NCBI GenBank assembly: GCA_030323885.1
Contig: CM059203.1
Location: 3,844,001-3,908,000 of the forward strand
DNA: 64,000 bases
Source: Branchipolynoe longqiensis
Lineage: Eukaryota > Annelida > Polychaeta > Phyllodocida > Polynoidae
Direction of reading: 5' to 3'
The notes under the pieces were generated by a model that searched no databases, had not been told where the DNA came from, and saw nothing but the letters and a program-made list of their open reading frames with translations. The translations under genes and the position numbers were made by a program. Within the stretch, counting starts at the first letter, position 1. Every line of letters begins with the position of its first letter. Positions 42,780 through 52,762 of the stretch are shown piece by piece.

Positions 42780-43122
42780 ATCTACTAACTAAATCAATTG
42801 GGTACTTTAAATGGAATCTATTTTATTATGTAACTAACTGTAGAAAGTCTAAATATTTTACAATATGGACATTTTTGTATTTCTTTGCACTGCCGCCAAA
42901 TAGGCTACTCTTTCCGATAAGCAGCAAGGGGTATTTTATATGCACTTTCCCACAGACAGAACAGCACATACCACAGCCTTTGATGAACCATTTGTGGACC
43001 ACTGGTTGGAACGGAAAATAGCCCAAACTGCAAATGGGTCTACTGAGCAGGATCGATATGATGACCCACACCTTCATGGGTGGACACTCTACCGCCTGAG
43101 CTACGTCCCGCTCCCCCCCTGA
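42780..43122 (-). mobile_element. SINE-4, tRNA-derived
   Basis: The minus-strand head (43,122 downward) reads gggacgtagctcaggcggta, a good A box, and continues to a B-box relic near 43,060. The central part resembles a conserved SINE core (cccttgctgcttatcggaaa, gagtagcctattt), a type of domain shared by SINEs of molluscs and other invertebrates. That resemblance is from memory. Single copy in this window. Confidence 0.65.
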
Positions 43123-43140
43123 TTCCTGACCGTGATTCTC

Positions 43141-44050
43141 TAGCAAGGCTAACCCTTTAAGAGGCTTTCTATTTTTCCATGGATAATGAAACCCACTCAG
43201 TACAGGGGCATAGATGAATGTTTAAAAGTATGTAAGGGATTTTCTGGTATTTAACAGACATAATAATTTTATGTTGAATATTTTAGAATGTGTATAATAC
43301 TATAAAATGTCATCGAATATGGTACAAATAACACAGATCGCAAATTACAAGAAAAAAATCCCATAAATCTGCGATATCTCAGAGATCGTTCATCCTCGAT
43401 GACTGCAATAATCTAAAGTAAAAAAAGTATTTACTAACAAAATAATGTTTTATCCTAATAATCTTTTACAATGAATCTAATTAATATGCCTCATATATAT
43501 GTAAAGTCCACGGCTGGAATCTGTGTTTGTGTAGGCAGGCTATAATGAAATCAATACAGGCAAGAAGAGAAAGGAAGAGTATAAAGAATGAAAGTAAAGA
43601 GAGAGACAATGCCCTCAGGTTTATTATTTATAGTGGTACATGGATCTGGTATGGCATAGCACCTGACCGTGATCTCCAATGAGAATCAAGCAGTTACAGT
43701 TCCACCAATGAACATCAAGCATTCCTGTGTCACCATGGCTACAGTGATCTGCCCACCACCACCATGCTGTGTGGCCCCCTTGGCCACCACCTGCCTGAGC
43801 TGAGTGTGTGGTGATCCATGACTAACAGAGGGGGGAGGGGGTAGTGAGTAGAGCTCTAAGTGCCCCTTACACAGTATCTCCTAGTGCCCCATTCGCACTA
43901 TCTGACTATTACACAGTGACTATTGACCATGAGTAAAGTATCACCAGCAACTACATAAATACATTCATGCACCTGGCACTATATACCATTTACCATTATA
44001 GACCATTTGCATTCCCCCACCAATGCGTTTATCGGAATATTTTACATATA
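43141..44050. other. Unannotated intergenic stretch
   Basis: AT-rich to about 43,540, then a more complex block (43,620-43,980). No exon or repeat match. It lies between the LPP 5' end and the kinase 3' end. Confidence 0.4.
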
Positions 44051-44055
44051 TATAT

Positions 44056-44309
44056 ATGAAGGGTTCAGGCGCAAAAACTGACAAACGCCATCCGGGCTAA
44101 AATGAAACCATGACGACCATATTTGAGCCAAAGCTGTTGTCATTCTGATAATAAAATCCGGTTTTTCGCAGAAGCGGCCACCTCCCCTATATAATGGCTT
44201 ACTCACTATGAAATTGACAGACTTTAAATGTAAACCACTACAATAAAGACCATTTGAAGAAAACAACTGGAATGAATTTGTAAGTTTTTGCGCCTGAGTC
44301 CTTCATATG
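44056..44309. mobile_element. TIR-7 element
   Basis: Ends tatgaagggttcaggcgcaa and tttttgcgcctgagtccttc are inverted with ata/tat at the borders. About 254 bp, no ORF. Confidence 0.75.
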
Positions 44310-44321
44310 TTTTCTTGCATA

Positions 44322-44512
44322 TGTCATGGGGGAGATGAAAATGGGAAATACCGTGCCTAGAGCGGGACTCGAACCCGCATCTCTTTGCATTCCGGGCCAG
44401 TGTGCTAACCATTACACCACCTAGGCTCCCTGATATCAACACACTCCCCACGCCTACCTGTCTATGTGGTTACTTGCCTGAGAGGTCAGTGCAGACCACT
44501 ACACATACAACA
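44322..44512 (-). mobile_element. SINE-3 copy
   Basis: B-box complement gggactcgaaccc near 44,366, head ending accacctaggctccc, and the family flank gtcagtgcagaccactacac. Confidence 0.85.
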
Positions 44513-44552
44513 GGCAGAGAGAATAGGCGTACCTTTTTTTTAATTTTTTTTA

Positions 44553-44860
44553 ATTTTGAAGATTTATACTGCCTATCATGGATAAGCCTGAATAGGCTTG
44601 TTTTCACCATTAGACAGTTTGTCGATAGAAAGCCCGAGCCTACACTTTTACCGACCCAAGGGATGTTTAACCTCCCACACCACATAGACATGGTATGAGA
44701 GCAACCGGCCTTTGATGACGCTGTAAGTTATACACAGCGGTGGAAATCCAAATTGGCAGAGCTGGGGGCACGGGGAATCGAACCACCGACCCTCAGATTA
44801 GGAGTCTGACCTAGAAAAAAGTCAGACACTCTAACCACTCCGCCACAGAGAACGCCTTCT
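44553..44860 (-). mobile_element. SINE-2, full-length copy
   Basis: 3' end tttgaagatttatactgcct, complete body, and head ending gccacagagaacgcc. It sits only about 40 bp from the SINE-3 copy. Confidence 0.88.
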
Positions 44861-44958
44861 ATACTCATAGCTTCTAATTCAAAAACTTCTATTCATGCAC
44901 CTTCTATTCTTAATATCCTATATCAAACCTATCATATGCCCTATTACCATCTCTCCTA

Positions 44959-45626
44959 TTAAAGCTGCATAGTCCGATGAAGCATCAAATTTTCAAAACC
45001 AAAATAATTATATAGATTTGACTCTACATATCTAACTTAGAGTTTGATGCACATATTAGGCATGTATTTCCACATCGAAGGGAACACTGAGACAATTTGA
45101 TAGAACCTGTTACTGTTGAAGCCTATGGTGTCAGAGTTTTGGCGTGCTTGCCAAAACTAAGTTTACATGTTTAAATTTCAAATATCTCAAAACTTATCCA
45201 TTTAAAATCAAAGTTACCTTAACCTGAAATAAGGTAGATTATTTTGTTGTTGAAGATTTATACTTATACTGCCTATCATGGATTAGCCTGAATAGGCTTG
45301 TTTTCACCATTAGACAGTTTGTCGATAGAAAGCCCGAGCCTACACTTTTACCGACCCAAGGGATGTTTAACCTCCCACACCACATAGACATGGTATGAGA
45401 GCAACCGGCCTTTGATGACGCTGTAAGTTATACACAGCGGTGGAAATCCAAATTGGCAGATATGGGGGCATGGGGAATCGAACCACCGACCTTCAGATTA
45501 GGAGTCCGACCTAGAAAAAAGTCAGACACTCTAACCACTCCGCCACAGAGAACACCACGATCAATTTAATATATTTATCTCAGAAAAATTACCAAAACGC
45601 AAAACCATCGGACTATGCAACTTTAA
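44959..45626. mobile_element. TIR-2 MITE with SINE-2 inserted
   Basis: ttaaagctgcatagtccgat to atcggactatgcaactttaa. Removing the SINE-2 at 45,243-45,556 leaves about 350 bp, the family size. Confidence 0.88.
45243..45556 (-). mobile_element. SINE-2 nested in TIR-2
   Basis: gaagatttatacttatactg to gccacagagaacaccacga. Has a 6-bp local duplication (acttat) near its 3' end relative to the copy at 44.55 kb. Confidence 0.85.
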
Positions 45627-45826
45627 CACTACTATTACTAACATTGCCATACTTTCTATCACCAAGCATAACATTACTACAATTATTAACACACATCTTA
45701 CCAATACTTCTATTTCCATTCTTCCAATGTCACTCTTTCTAGAATTACACCTCTCCATTCGCTTTTCTTATTTCACCTTCCATTACAGTACCTTCTATTG
45801 GCGAACTAAATGTATAGATACATGTG

Positions 45827-45835
<9 letters not shown>

Positions 45836-45858
<23 letters not shown>

Positions 45859-46036
45859 TTGAAATTCAGTGAGAAGTGAATAAAATATGGCGCGATACAG
45901 GTGGCGCCCCATTCGCGCGCACTGACCGCGGTTGGCGCGCGACTCCTGATACAAGAATAATATGCACAAGCAATAATAAATATAATAAAACCTATATGTG
46001 AGCTCCGTTATTTATATTATTATAATTAATTATATT

Positions 46037-46076
<40 letters not shown>
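45836..46076. repeat. (TA)n and (AC)n(AT)n microsatellites
   Basis: TA repeats at about 45,834-45,860. AC repeats then AT repeats at about 46,034-46,076. Between them is GC-rich sequence (ggcgcgatacaggtggcgcc). Confidence 0.9.
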
Positions 46077-46077
<1 letters not shown>

Positions 46078-46157
46078 CTGGGCAAGCATTATGTATATCT
46101 TGGAGCTAGTGACAGTTGCTACAATCCACCACATCTGAAGAACTGTCTCCATTTCTA

Positions 46158-47122
46158 TTAACGTTGCATAGTCCGATGAAAACATCAAATTTTCAAAACC
46201 AAAACACTTATATAGACATAATTCTATCTATTCAACTTTGATACTGGTGCACTTATTAAGCATGCTTTGCTGCATAAAAGATCGTAATAAGTCAATTTAA
46301 TTGAACCTATTACTACTGAAGTCTATGGTGCCAGAGTTTTGGCGTGCTTGCCAAAATTAATTTAGTATGTTTTGACATCAAATATCTCCAAAGTTAGCCA
46401 TTTAAAATATAAATTACTTCAAACTAAACTAATATAGACAATAATGATTGGCATAGTTCATATTGCTGCGGCAATATGGGTAATTCGAAACTAAGGCGGC
46501 CACCTCTTCCCCCCCCCCCCCCTCCCCTCTTCCTCCGTCTCTCCCACCTCCCCCTTCTGCCTCCCACTCCCCCTTCCTCCTCCACCTCTAGGTGGCGGCA
46601 CCGCCCCCGCCCCCCTGGCTCCCCTTCTCCCTCCTTCCATCCAGGTGGCGGCACCGGCACTCACGGCTGGTGCCGCCGCTGGTCCCCTGCCTCCCCCCTA
46701 CTTCCCTTCCGCCCTCCTTTCCCTCTGCCACTTCTCCACCACACGCCTGACCACCAACACCTCTTTTTCACCAGCCCCGACCCCACTAATATCATAAGGG
46801 TTGAGGCCCGGGTCACCCAGAGACTTTCCTTATTACCTTAGACTCGATTATTTACTCCTTAACCTTATTACTTCTTTAATTGACTTATTACTACTTGAAC
46901 TTATCACCGCAGCAGTCATTCATTACTTTCCTTGACATTCGCTTATTTACTCGATTAACCTTATTGACTCTCACTACACCACCATTGTTCACTATTACTT
47001 GATTTGACTTAACTACTCCTGAATAAATTTCCACATTATGTACTTCCGCCTCGTGTTTTGAATTATGTATTTATGTCAGAAAATGTCAGAAATTCAAAGG
47101 CATCGGACTATGCAACTTTAAT
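46158..47122. mobile_element. TIR-2 MITE with element P inserted
   Basis: ttaacgttgcatagtccgat to atcggactatgcaactttaa. Element P occupies about 46,455-47,062, and the TIR-2 interior resumes at atgtatttatgtcagaaaat. Confidence 0.8.
46455..47062. mobile_element. Element P, pyrimidine-rich orientation
   Basis: Starts with the near-palindrome catattgctgcggcaatatg, then a long C/T tract with two ggtggcggcaccg words (46,591 and 46,645), then gggttgaggcccgggtcacc. It ends in an array of short ttattactt / gacttatt words up to cttccgcctcgtgttttgaa. The same order, inverted, lies at 61,770-62,284. Confidence 0.75.
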
Positions 47123-47441
47123 TAAGAGCGGCTAACAGGTGCAATGCCTATTATAGCTGTATCTTATTGATTGATATGCATACAGCTAGTGCTAAACATC
47201 TTGGCGCGTGTAATACTAATAATCTCTGTGGTGGTCTTCTGACCACCCTCCTCCTCTCGAGGGGTGGGGGTGAGTACCAGCATGCACCTCGCTCTCCCCC
47301 CCCCCCACCCCCCCATGCGTGGGGCGGCGGGGCGGGACACTCCACTCGCTCGGAAGTTGTTCTATGTGTATGTATACATATACTTATACTGTACATATAA
47401 TATATTATATATTCTATACATATTTTTTCTATGTACAGTCT

Positions 47442-47478
47442 TGATGTTGCTAGGACGTAAAACAACAAACAGACAAAT
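47442..47478 (+). mobile_element. SINE-1 tail scrap
   Basis: gatgttgctaggacgtaaaa followed by caacaaacagacaaa. Confidence 0.6.
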
Positions 47479-47596
47479 CTACGTACAGTGAAACCACAAT
47501 TGTATGCGCTTCCAATTTAACGTGAATTCAAATATAAGGCAATACGTCATTCTTCAATTACAGGGCACTTCACTAAACTGAACCCCAATTTTTTTT

Positions 47597-47802
47597 GTTT
47601 TTTGTCCATTAGTTGTTTAAGCAGGGGAAATTTCAGTCATAGATGACTGGTCTTCCTCATTCCACTGCGATAGAAATCCCAAGCCTACACTTTTACCGAC
47701 CGAAGGGATTTTTAACCTCCCACACCACATAGACATGGTATGAGAGCAACCAGCCTTTGATGACGCTGTAAGTTATACACAGCGGTGGAAATCCAAATTT
47801 TC
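47597..47802 (-). mobile_element. SINE-2, head missing
   Basis: From ttgtccattagttgtttaag to gtggaaatccaaatt, where it stops abruptly against a TIR-3 fragment. Confidence 0.8.
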
Positions 47803-47942
47803 ACATTCATATATACATTTATACATATAATATAGCACCTATTTAACCAAGAGAACAGCCAGTGCACCAAGTGGTGGGTTTGATCATTTTGATTACACAG
47901 TACAGGCTGAGTGAGCTGTCTTAGTATTATAGAGTCTTTGGT
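47803..47942. mobile_element. TIR-3 right-end fragment
   Basis: aaccaagagaacagccagtg, ggtgggtttgatcattttga and the terminus gagctgtcttagtattatag (one mismatch to the 8.4-kb copy). Confidence 0.7.
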
Positions 47943-48103
47943 TGTACTGACATGGCAGGTGTCCTCTCACGAGTGAGACAATCAATCGAGACAAATTACA
48001 ATTCTTACATTGAAAACTGTCCTCACATGGCAGGGGTCCGCTGATTCCAAGGATAGCTGGAGGAAAGAAGTACTACTATATATTTTGGTGACTAAATATG
48101 AAA

Positions 48104-48301
48104 AGTCGGTTGGTTGTTGGAGTTTCACGTCCTGACAACATCTAAGGTCATATCAGGATGGGTACCGACTTGTGCCAGTGTGCACCCATGTTGACTTTAT
48201 TGTGCTGCCCCAATGGAAAACCAAGCTGCTGGCACCGTGACCCAATATCCCACTCAGTCACATTATCCTGACATTGAGTGAACCAGTCCTTTCCCTATCC
48301 T
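48104..48301 (-). mobile_element. SINE-1 3' half
   Basis: gttggttgttggagtttcac to agtcctttccctatcctata. The head is replaced by repeat Q. Confidence 0.78.
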
Positions 48302-48302
48302 A

Positions 48303-48710
48303 TAGATTACATCGCCATTCCAACCGTGCGGTGCATTGTGGGATGCGTGGAAGATAAACAAACCCCTGCAAAGCACATGCTAAGACACTGGGTGCAGCTA
48401 TGAAATGTGCTAGTTTCATCTCATCTCAGCTCTTGTTTGAAACATAGAATACCAACTAAAAAAATATATATAATAAATTAAGATGTTAATCTTTTATCTA
48501 GCATTGCATTTACATCAATCTAATCAGCACATCTTATACCATCTGCATTTAGGTTGAGAACAATCTGGGCACTCAGACTAGTGTTAGAGCCATAGCCAGA
48601 GTCAGTTTTACTCATCTTATTCATGCTTTTATTTATATCCTATGGTTAATAGCATTTTTTGGGCTAGCAAATGTGTAGAGTTAATTAGACATTGGTTATA
48701 TATTTCTTTG
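48303..48710. repeat. Repeat Q, copy 1
   Basis: About 400 bp starting tagattacatcgccattcca and containing cagctcttgtttgaaacata and actagtgttagagccatagc. A direct copy with few differences begins at 63,590 and runs off the window. Type unknown. Confidence 0.8.
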
Positions 48711-48879
48711 AAACAAGTTTTTGTTGACATATTTGACATTTTAATATTTAGAACAAGAATTACTTATGTCTAATCAATGGTGATGTAAACATCAGGCTGT
48801 AAAGTGACTGAAATGGTATGTTTACTGGAGGCGGCTGGAGGCGGAGTGGCTGGAGGCAGGAGCAGGGGCCGGTTATAAA

Positions 48880-48960
48880 GGCAGAGAGAGGGGGGGGGGG
48901 CATTGCGCAACCCAATGGTCAGCGGTGGGGCAGGCAGGAGGAGGGGGGGGGGCACTCCTC
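48880..48960. repeat. G-rich tracts
   Basis: Two G runs (about 48,891-48,901 and 48,943-48,951) in a gaggcggctggaggcgg context. Confidence 0.8.
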
Positions 48961-49085
48961 CTTCGCCGTGAATCAAACGCAATGCAAGCATTACGACCAA
49001 TTATGGAGAGTTATGTCTTAAACATATTCATTATATTATTATATTGCATCCATCCATCCATGTTTGTGCCAAATTGTTATGCATT

Positions 49086-49091
49086 TTTATT
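49086..49091 (-). terminator. Candidate polyadenylation signal of the kinase gene
   Basis: Minus-strand AATAAA about 290 nt after the stop codon. It is the first canonical hexamer I see downstream. AT-rich surroundings make this suggestive only. Confidence 0.35.
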
Positions 49092-49211
49092 AATTTTGAA
49101 TAAAATCGAAGTTTTACCCTACGCGTACCAGCAAACTCAATGGCAGTATGCCCTTGCTTTGCTGCCAATGCTGTTTTCAGCGCATGCACAGTCGGAACGG
49201 TGATCTAGTCT

Positions 49212-49348
49212 ATTGATGACGAGCGCCAGGCTAGGAAGTGACAAGTATCAATTTAATAAGTCATCGATTTGACCTGACTAGGAACCAAACTCCCGATGTC
49301 CGCCCACATGTGAGGCCCATGCTCTACCCATTCGGCCATCACCCCAGG
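49212..49348 (-). mobile_element. SINE-1 head half inside the kinase 3' UTR
   Basis: In sense orientation to the kinase transcript, it starts about 28 bases after the stop codon (ggtgatggccgaatgggtag on the minus strand) and ends at tcgtcatcaatag. Confidence 0.78.
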
Positions 49349-49376
49349 TCTAAATCTGAAAAAGAAATGTATATTT

Positions 49377-49536
49377 TCATGGTTTAATCAGTTCGACGTT
49401 GACATAGACGTCCTTGCCACTCAGGCGTGAATCTCCATCATCGTCGTAGAGGATCTTGTCGATGTCCTGGACGAGGTCCTCGAACGAGGGTCTGCTCTTG
49501 GTGTCCTCATGCCAACATCTGGTCATCAAGTCATAG
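49377..49536 (-). CDS. MET-like: MET-type receptor tyrosine kinase, last coding exon
   Basis: Acceptor tgatgcag|C at 49,537/49,536, stop TGA at 49,379-49,377. The first base completes a codon begun in the previous exon, giving I, then YDLMTRCWHEDTKSRPSFED, the C-lobe end of the kinase domain with the conserved CW and RPSF. The tail is short: DIDKILYDDDGDSRLSGK, then DVYVNVELIKP and stop. YVNV matches the MET docking tyrosine motif that, when phosphorylated, binds GRB2 (YxNx) and other SH2 adaptors. The protein acts at the plasma membrane. Vertebrate MET has two docking tyrosines (YVHV and YVNV). Only the YVNV form is seen here, with a YDDD tyrosine upstream. Confidence 0.92.
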
Positions 49537-49691
49537 CTGCATCAAATTTAAAAATTTAAAAAAAGCAAAGACATTTATTAATATGGATCTTGTTTCTATT
49601 TATCTCATTCTTTACCCATCATTCATCTCGATACTTTGCTTATTGTCTTGTACTTGTCTATCTATATTGTTGTTGGTTTGTTTGGTGCGTA

Positions 49692-50030
49692 GTGACAAAT
49701 AAGGAAATACTCGAACGGACGGGGCTGCCCTCTATGGAAGATCTGCTGATCAAAAAGAATCTGTGGTGGACTGGACACCTCATGAGGATGTCATCAGACA
49801 GGCTACCAAAGGAGATCCTCTATTTTCAACTGTCTTCTGGTTACAGAAAGAGAGGGCACCCCCATCTCCAGTTCAAGGATACCATCAAGAGAAACCTGAA
49901 GCTGAGAGACATTAAGACCGACTCATGGATGCAACTCTCACAGCAGAGAGCTAAATGGAGAGTGGCAGTCATGTAATAAAAATAGTCTTTGTCGCATCGC
50001 GACCGACAGCATGATGATTATGAGTGGCGA
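49692..50030 (+). mobile_element. LINE-R 3' end with polymerase C-terminus
   Basis: Best LINE-R copy. It encodes NKEILERTGLPSMEDLL, LWWTGHLMRMSSDRLPKEIL and the lysine-rich KDTIKRNLKLRDIKTDSWM end, then stop and gtcgcatcgcgaccgacagc with an ATGATG tail. The WxGHxxRM...RLPK pattern is the usual C-terminus of RTE/jockey-like non-LTR polymerases. 5'-truncated. Confidence 0.88.
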
Positions 50031-50471
50031 GTGTCATTTGGGCTGAAAGACTAGTGCTTCAGCACTCACAATGTTATTCAGAGGAATAAAAACACTTAAA
50101 CAAAAAAATACTATTACCTTTTATTCAAGTAATTTTTCGTTGAACGACAAAATATATTGATATGCGGTTTAATTTACTATTTTTTAAATGAGATTTCACA
50201 GGAGTTTTATTTGTACCTTTTTAAAACAATTAATTAAATATTTTTATTTTGAAAAAGGTGAGTAATCAGAGTATTTTTATTTGCATCTTTGATTACATGA
50301 TTCATTAATATTCCGAGAAAGGTGAGATTTCAGAGCAACTTTACTTGCATTTAAAAAGTTTATTCATAATTACTTCAGTAAAAGAATAAAGATTGAGGGG
50401 GAGAGAGGGAGGGAGAGAGATGTAAATTTGAATCTGCTTATGACCTCTCTCTATATATATGTATATCTAAT
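50031..50471. other. AT-rich kinase intron sequence with degenerate repeats
   Basis: ggtgagtaatcagagtattt / ggtgagatttcagagcaact / gagatttcacaggagtttta suggest a diverged repeat of about 75 bp. A GA-rich run lies at 50,395-50,422. No exon seen. Confidence 0.45.
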
Positions 50472-50541
50472 ACTATTCTCAGCTGTCTTCTGGTTACAAA
50501 AAGAGAGGGCGCCCTCGTCTCCAGTTCAAGGATACCATAAA
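50472..50541 (+). mobile_element. LINE-R fragment, left part (interrupted)
   Basis: ctcagctgtcttctggttac to caaggataccataaag. The LINE-R sequence continues at 51,471 after the LINE-I insertion. Confidence 0.8.
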
Positions 50542-51470
50542 GATTGATTGATTGATTGGTGGTTTCTTTACGCCGTGTCGGCAGCATAGGCCATATTCAC
50601 GGCGAGAATTGTTTGTTTTTTATTCAACCATCGCCTTTACATATAATGTAAAAGCATACAATCAGTTAGGTGTCAATAGACACATTAATTTTTAAAAGCC
50701 CAAAATCATATAATTAAATCAAATATATGAGAGAATTAATTAATATAAATTGTTTTAATGAATTATATGAGGCGGTACAGACCAGCTGCCCTCAAAAAAG
50801 CTAAAATGTCTTCTTGTTTAACTTTGGTAAAAAGGTCACGCATGCTGTTTGCAGTGTAAAATTGTTGGCGCAGTGCCATAAAATCAACACAGTTTAATAA
50901 AATGTGCTTGACTGTCAGTGGGGACTGACATCCAATACATTCAGGGGGAGGGTCCCCCTTGAGCAGGAAAACATGTGTTAGCCACGAGTGGCCAATACGG
51001 CAGCGGCTAAGGACCACTTGGTCCCGCCGACCCCCCACATGAGAATGTGGTGGTTTTCCCACAGATGGTTCAATTTCTTTAAGTTTATTAATGTTTTTCA
51101 TCCCACTCATGTTGCCATTTGGATTTGATGTGGGTGGCTATTAGTGGTTTCAGATCAGAGTGGGGTATCAGACACGGCTCAACATCATAGTTCAGAGCCT
51201 CCTTCGCAGCCCGATCAGCTCGTTCGTTTCCCTGGATGCCGGCATGGCCAGGCACCCAACACAAATGGATGTCATATCCATCTGTTGCTAGCTGGTTCAT
51301 TTTGTAAATGACCTTTGCCACGAAAGGGTGGTCCGTTTTTAGCCCAGCAACAGCTTGCAGGCAGGAAAACGAATCGCTGTATATTACATATTCAGTGTGG
51401 TTGGACAGTTCAATGACTTCCAATGCGAGAAGGAGTGCTCGGGCTTCCGCCGTAAAAATCGAGCTCTGAA
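50542..51470 (-). mobile_element. LINE-I copy with RNase H domain, nested in LINE-R
   Basis: On the minus strand: RNase H from FTAEARALLLALEVI (catalytic Glu), VIYSDSFSCLQAV (Asp), CWVPGHAGIQGNERADRAAK (His and last Asp). The pol C-terminus follows (GGRRDQVVLSRCRIGHSWLT, CIGCQSPLTVKHILLNC with a Cys-rich CxxC...H...C pattern, FLRAAGLYRLI, stop at 50,763). A 3' UTR and an (AATC)n tail end at 50,542. One frameshift lies near 51,090. The upstream polymerase is missing. Confidence 0.92.
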
Positions 51471-51716
51471 ACCTGAAGCTGAGAGACATTAAGACCGACT
51501 CATGGATGCAACTCTCACAGCAGAGAGCTAAATGGAGAGCATAAAGAGAAACCTGAAGCTGAGAGACATTAAGACCGACTATATGGACATCACTCTCACA
51601 GCAGAGAGCTAAATGGAGAGTGGCAGTCAAGTAATGAAAGCAGTCTTTGTCGCACTGCGACCGACAGCATGATGATGATGATATATATATATATATATAT
51701 ATAAATATATATATAT
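51471..51716 (+). mobile_element. LINE-R end, duplicated segment, with (TA)n tail
   Basis: The block aaacctgaagctgagagaca ... aaatggagag occurs twice (51,471-51,540 and 51,549-51,621) before the normal end gtcgcactgcgaccgacagc. ATGATG and TA repeats follow to 51,716, where the Ngaro-like element begins. Confidence 0.8.
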
Positions 51717-51822
51717 GTAAGAATTGCACGGCAACACAGTATTGGTGGGTACATTATTTATTTACAGGAAGTGAGAATAGTAGAGAACAGTAATGCACCT
51801 GGCTGGGCCTCAAATGCCCTAC
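51717..51822. repeat. Ngaro split direct repeat B2
   Basis: About 105 bp from gtaagaattgcacggcaaca to ctgggcctcaaatgcc, essentially identical to 52,031-52,135. Confidence 0.92.
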
Positions 51823-51840
51823 CTAAATGGATAAGAAAAA

Positions 51841-51884
51841 AGTTTTGAAAGCAAGTGTGGAGGCTCTGGCTGCCAGGGACAGAC
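51841..51884. repeat. Ngaro split direct repeat A2
   Basis: 44 bp (agttttgaaagcaagtgtgg...cagggacagac), identical to 56,612-56,655. The A unit may originally extend to 52,030, which would leave A1 truncated. Confidence 0.9.
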
Positions 51885-52030
51885 TGAGCCAACATAAACA
51901 ACAGGTGTAGGGAGGCTCCTGCCCCACCTGGTGGTCGTGCATGGCACTATCCTGTGAGCCCCCCAGGAGCCCCCTGGGTGGCAGCACTGTGCAATTCGGT
52001 TACATCCGCATATACGTTGTATATACGTGG

Positions 52031-52135
52031 GTGTAAGAATTGCACGGCAACACAGTATTGGTGGGTACATTATTTATTTACAGGAAGTGAGAATAGTAGA
52101 GAACAGTAATGCACCTGGCTGGGCCTCAAATGCCA
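52031..52135. repeat. Ngaro split direct repeat B1
   Basis: Matches B2. It lies immediately 3' of the recombinase remnant in the element's direction. Confidence 0.92.
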
Positions 52136-52172
52136 AAGTCAGAGGCACACCAGACAGGAGAAAATAAAGAAA

Positions 52173-52472
52173 TTAGATCAAGACGGAAGGAGCTGTGGCG
52201 ACCTTGATGTCTGCAACGATCCGGTCGGCCAGAGGAGGAGCAATGTATCTATAGACGCAGACCGAGGACCAGTCACCGCGAACCTCGATCTCATCAATGG
52301 AGGCCCCTTGTAGGGCGAGGAAGGTACACCCACCCCAGCGGAGCGAGTGGCCGGAGAATGAGGAGGCGTCTAGTCCGGCCTCTTCCGAGAATATTTTTAT
52401 GGTTGCCTGGAGGGTAACATAATCTAAAGGTCTGTAACCCCCGCAAGCAGAGGGAATTTGGAAGAGAGGCAT
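52173..52472 (-). pseudogene. Ngaro tyrosine recombinase, C-terminal part only
   Basis: About 99 residues with SSFSGHSLRWGGCTF (catalytic His and Arg), VRGDWSS (His/Trp position) and VYRYIAPPLADRI (tyrosine nucleophile region). Members of the family are about 300-400 residues with another catalytic Arg upstream. Only about 40 bases separate this ORF from the RNase H end, so the N-terminal two-thirds have been deleted. Confidence 0.85.
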
Positions 52473-52510
52473 CTTGGGTTAGTTTAACAGGTTAGAGCTG
52501 CAAGATAGAG

Positions 52511-52744
52511 TTAGTTGCTAAATAATTGGGCACAACAGAGATGGCCGGCAGGATCGGCGCGAACAATGCGGTGCTTGCTAAGAACATCTTGCCACCTGCT
52601 CAGAGCGTCACAGATAGTGTTTTCTCCGCTCCTAATGTAAACAGACTTCACATCGAAGTTAAAGGTAACTGAAGTCCAGAAGAGCTCCTTAACCCAGCCC
52701 ATGATGGTTTTATTAATGCAGCGGCCGGTGGTAAAGTGCAGCAC
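52511..52744 (-). pseudogene. Ngaro RNase H, C-terminal part (shifted frame)
   Basis: Contains HFTTGRCINKTIMGWVKELF and IRSGENTICDALSRW, in which DALSR holds the last catalytic Asp of RNase H. It follows the main pol ORF after frameshifts near 52,875 and 52,745. The middle of the domain (INQKEMWAVIAAARRWGH, VFVTDN) is readable in another frame. Confidence 0.85.
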
Positions 52745-52762
52745 GAACCGTAATGTTGTCAG

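Noticed and set aside
43050..43122. tRNA gene on the minus strand (tagctcaggcggtagag)
   Set aside because: Good A box but poor acceptor pairing, and it runs into a SINE body.
46424..46841. Proline- and glycine-rich ORFs
   Set aside because: They are the two strands of the C/T-rich block of element P. The inverted copy at 62.0-62.35 kb shows the same artefact.
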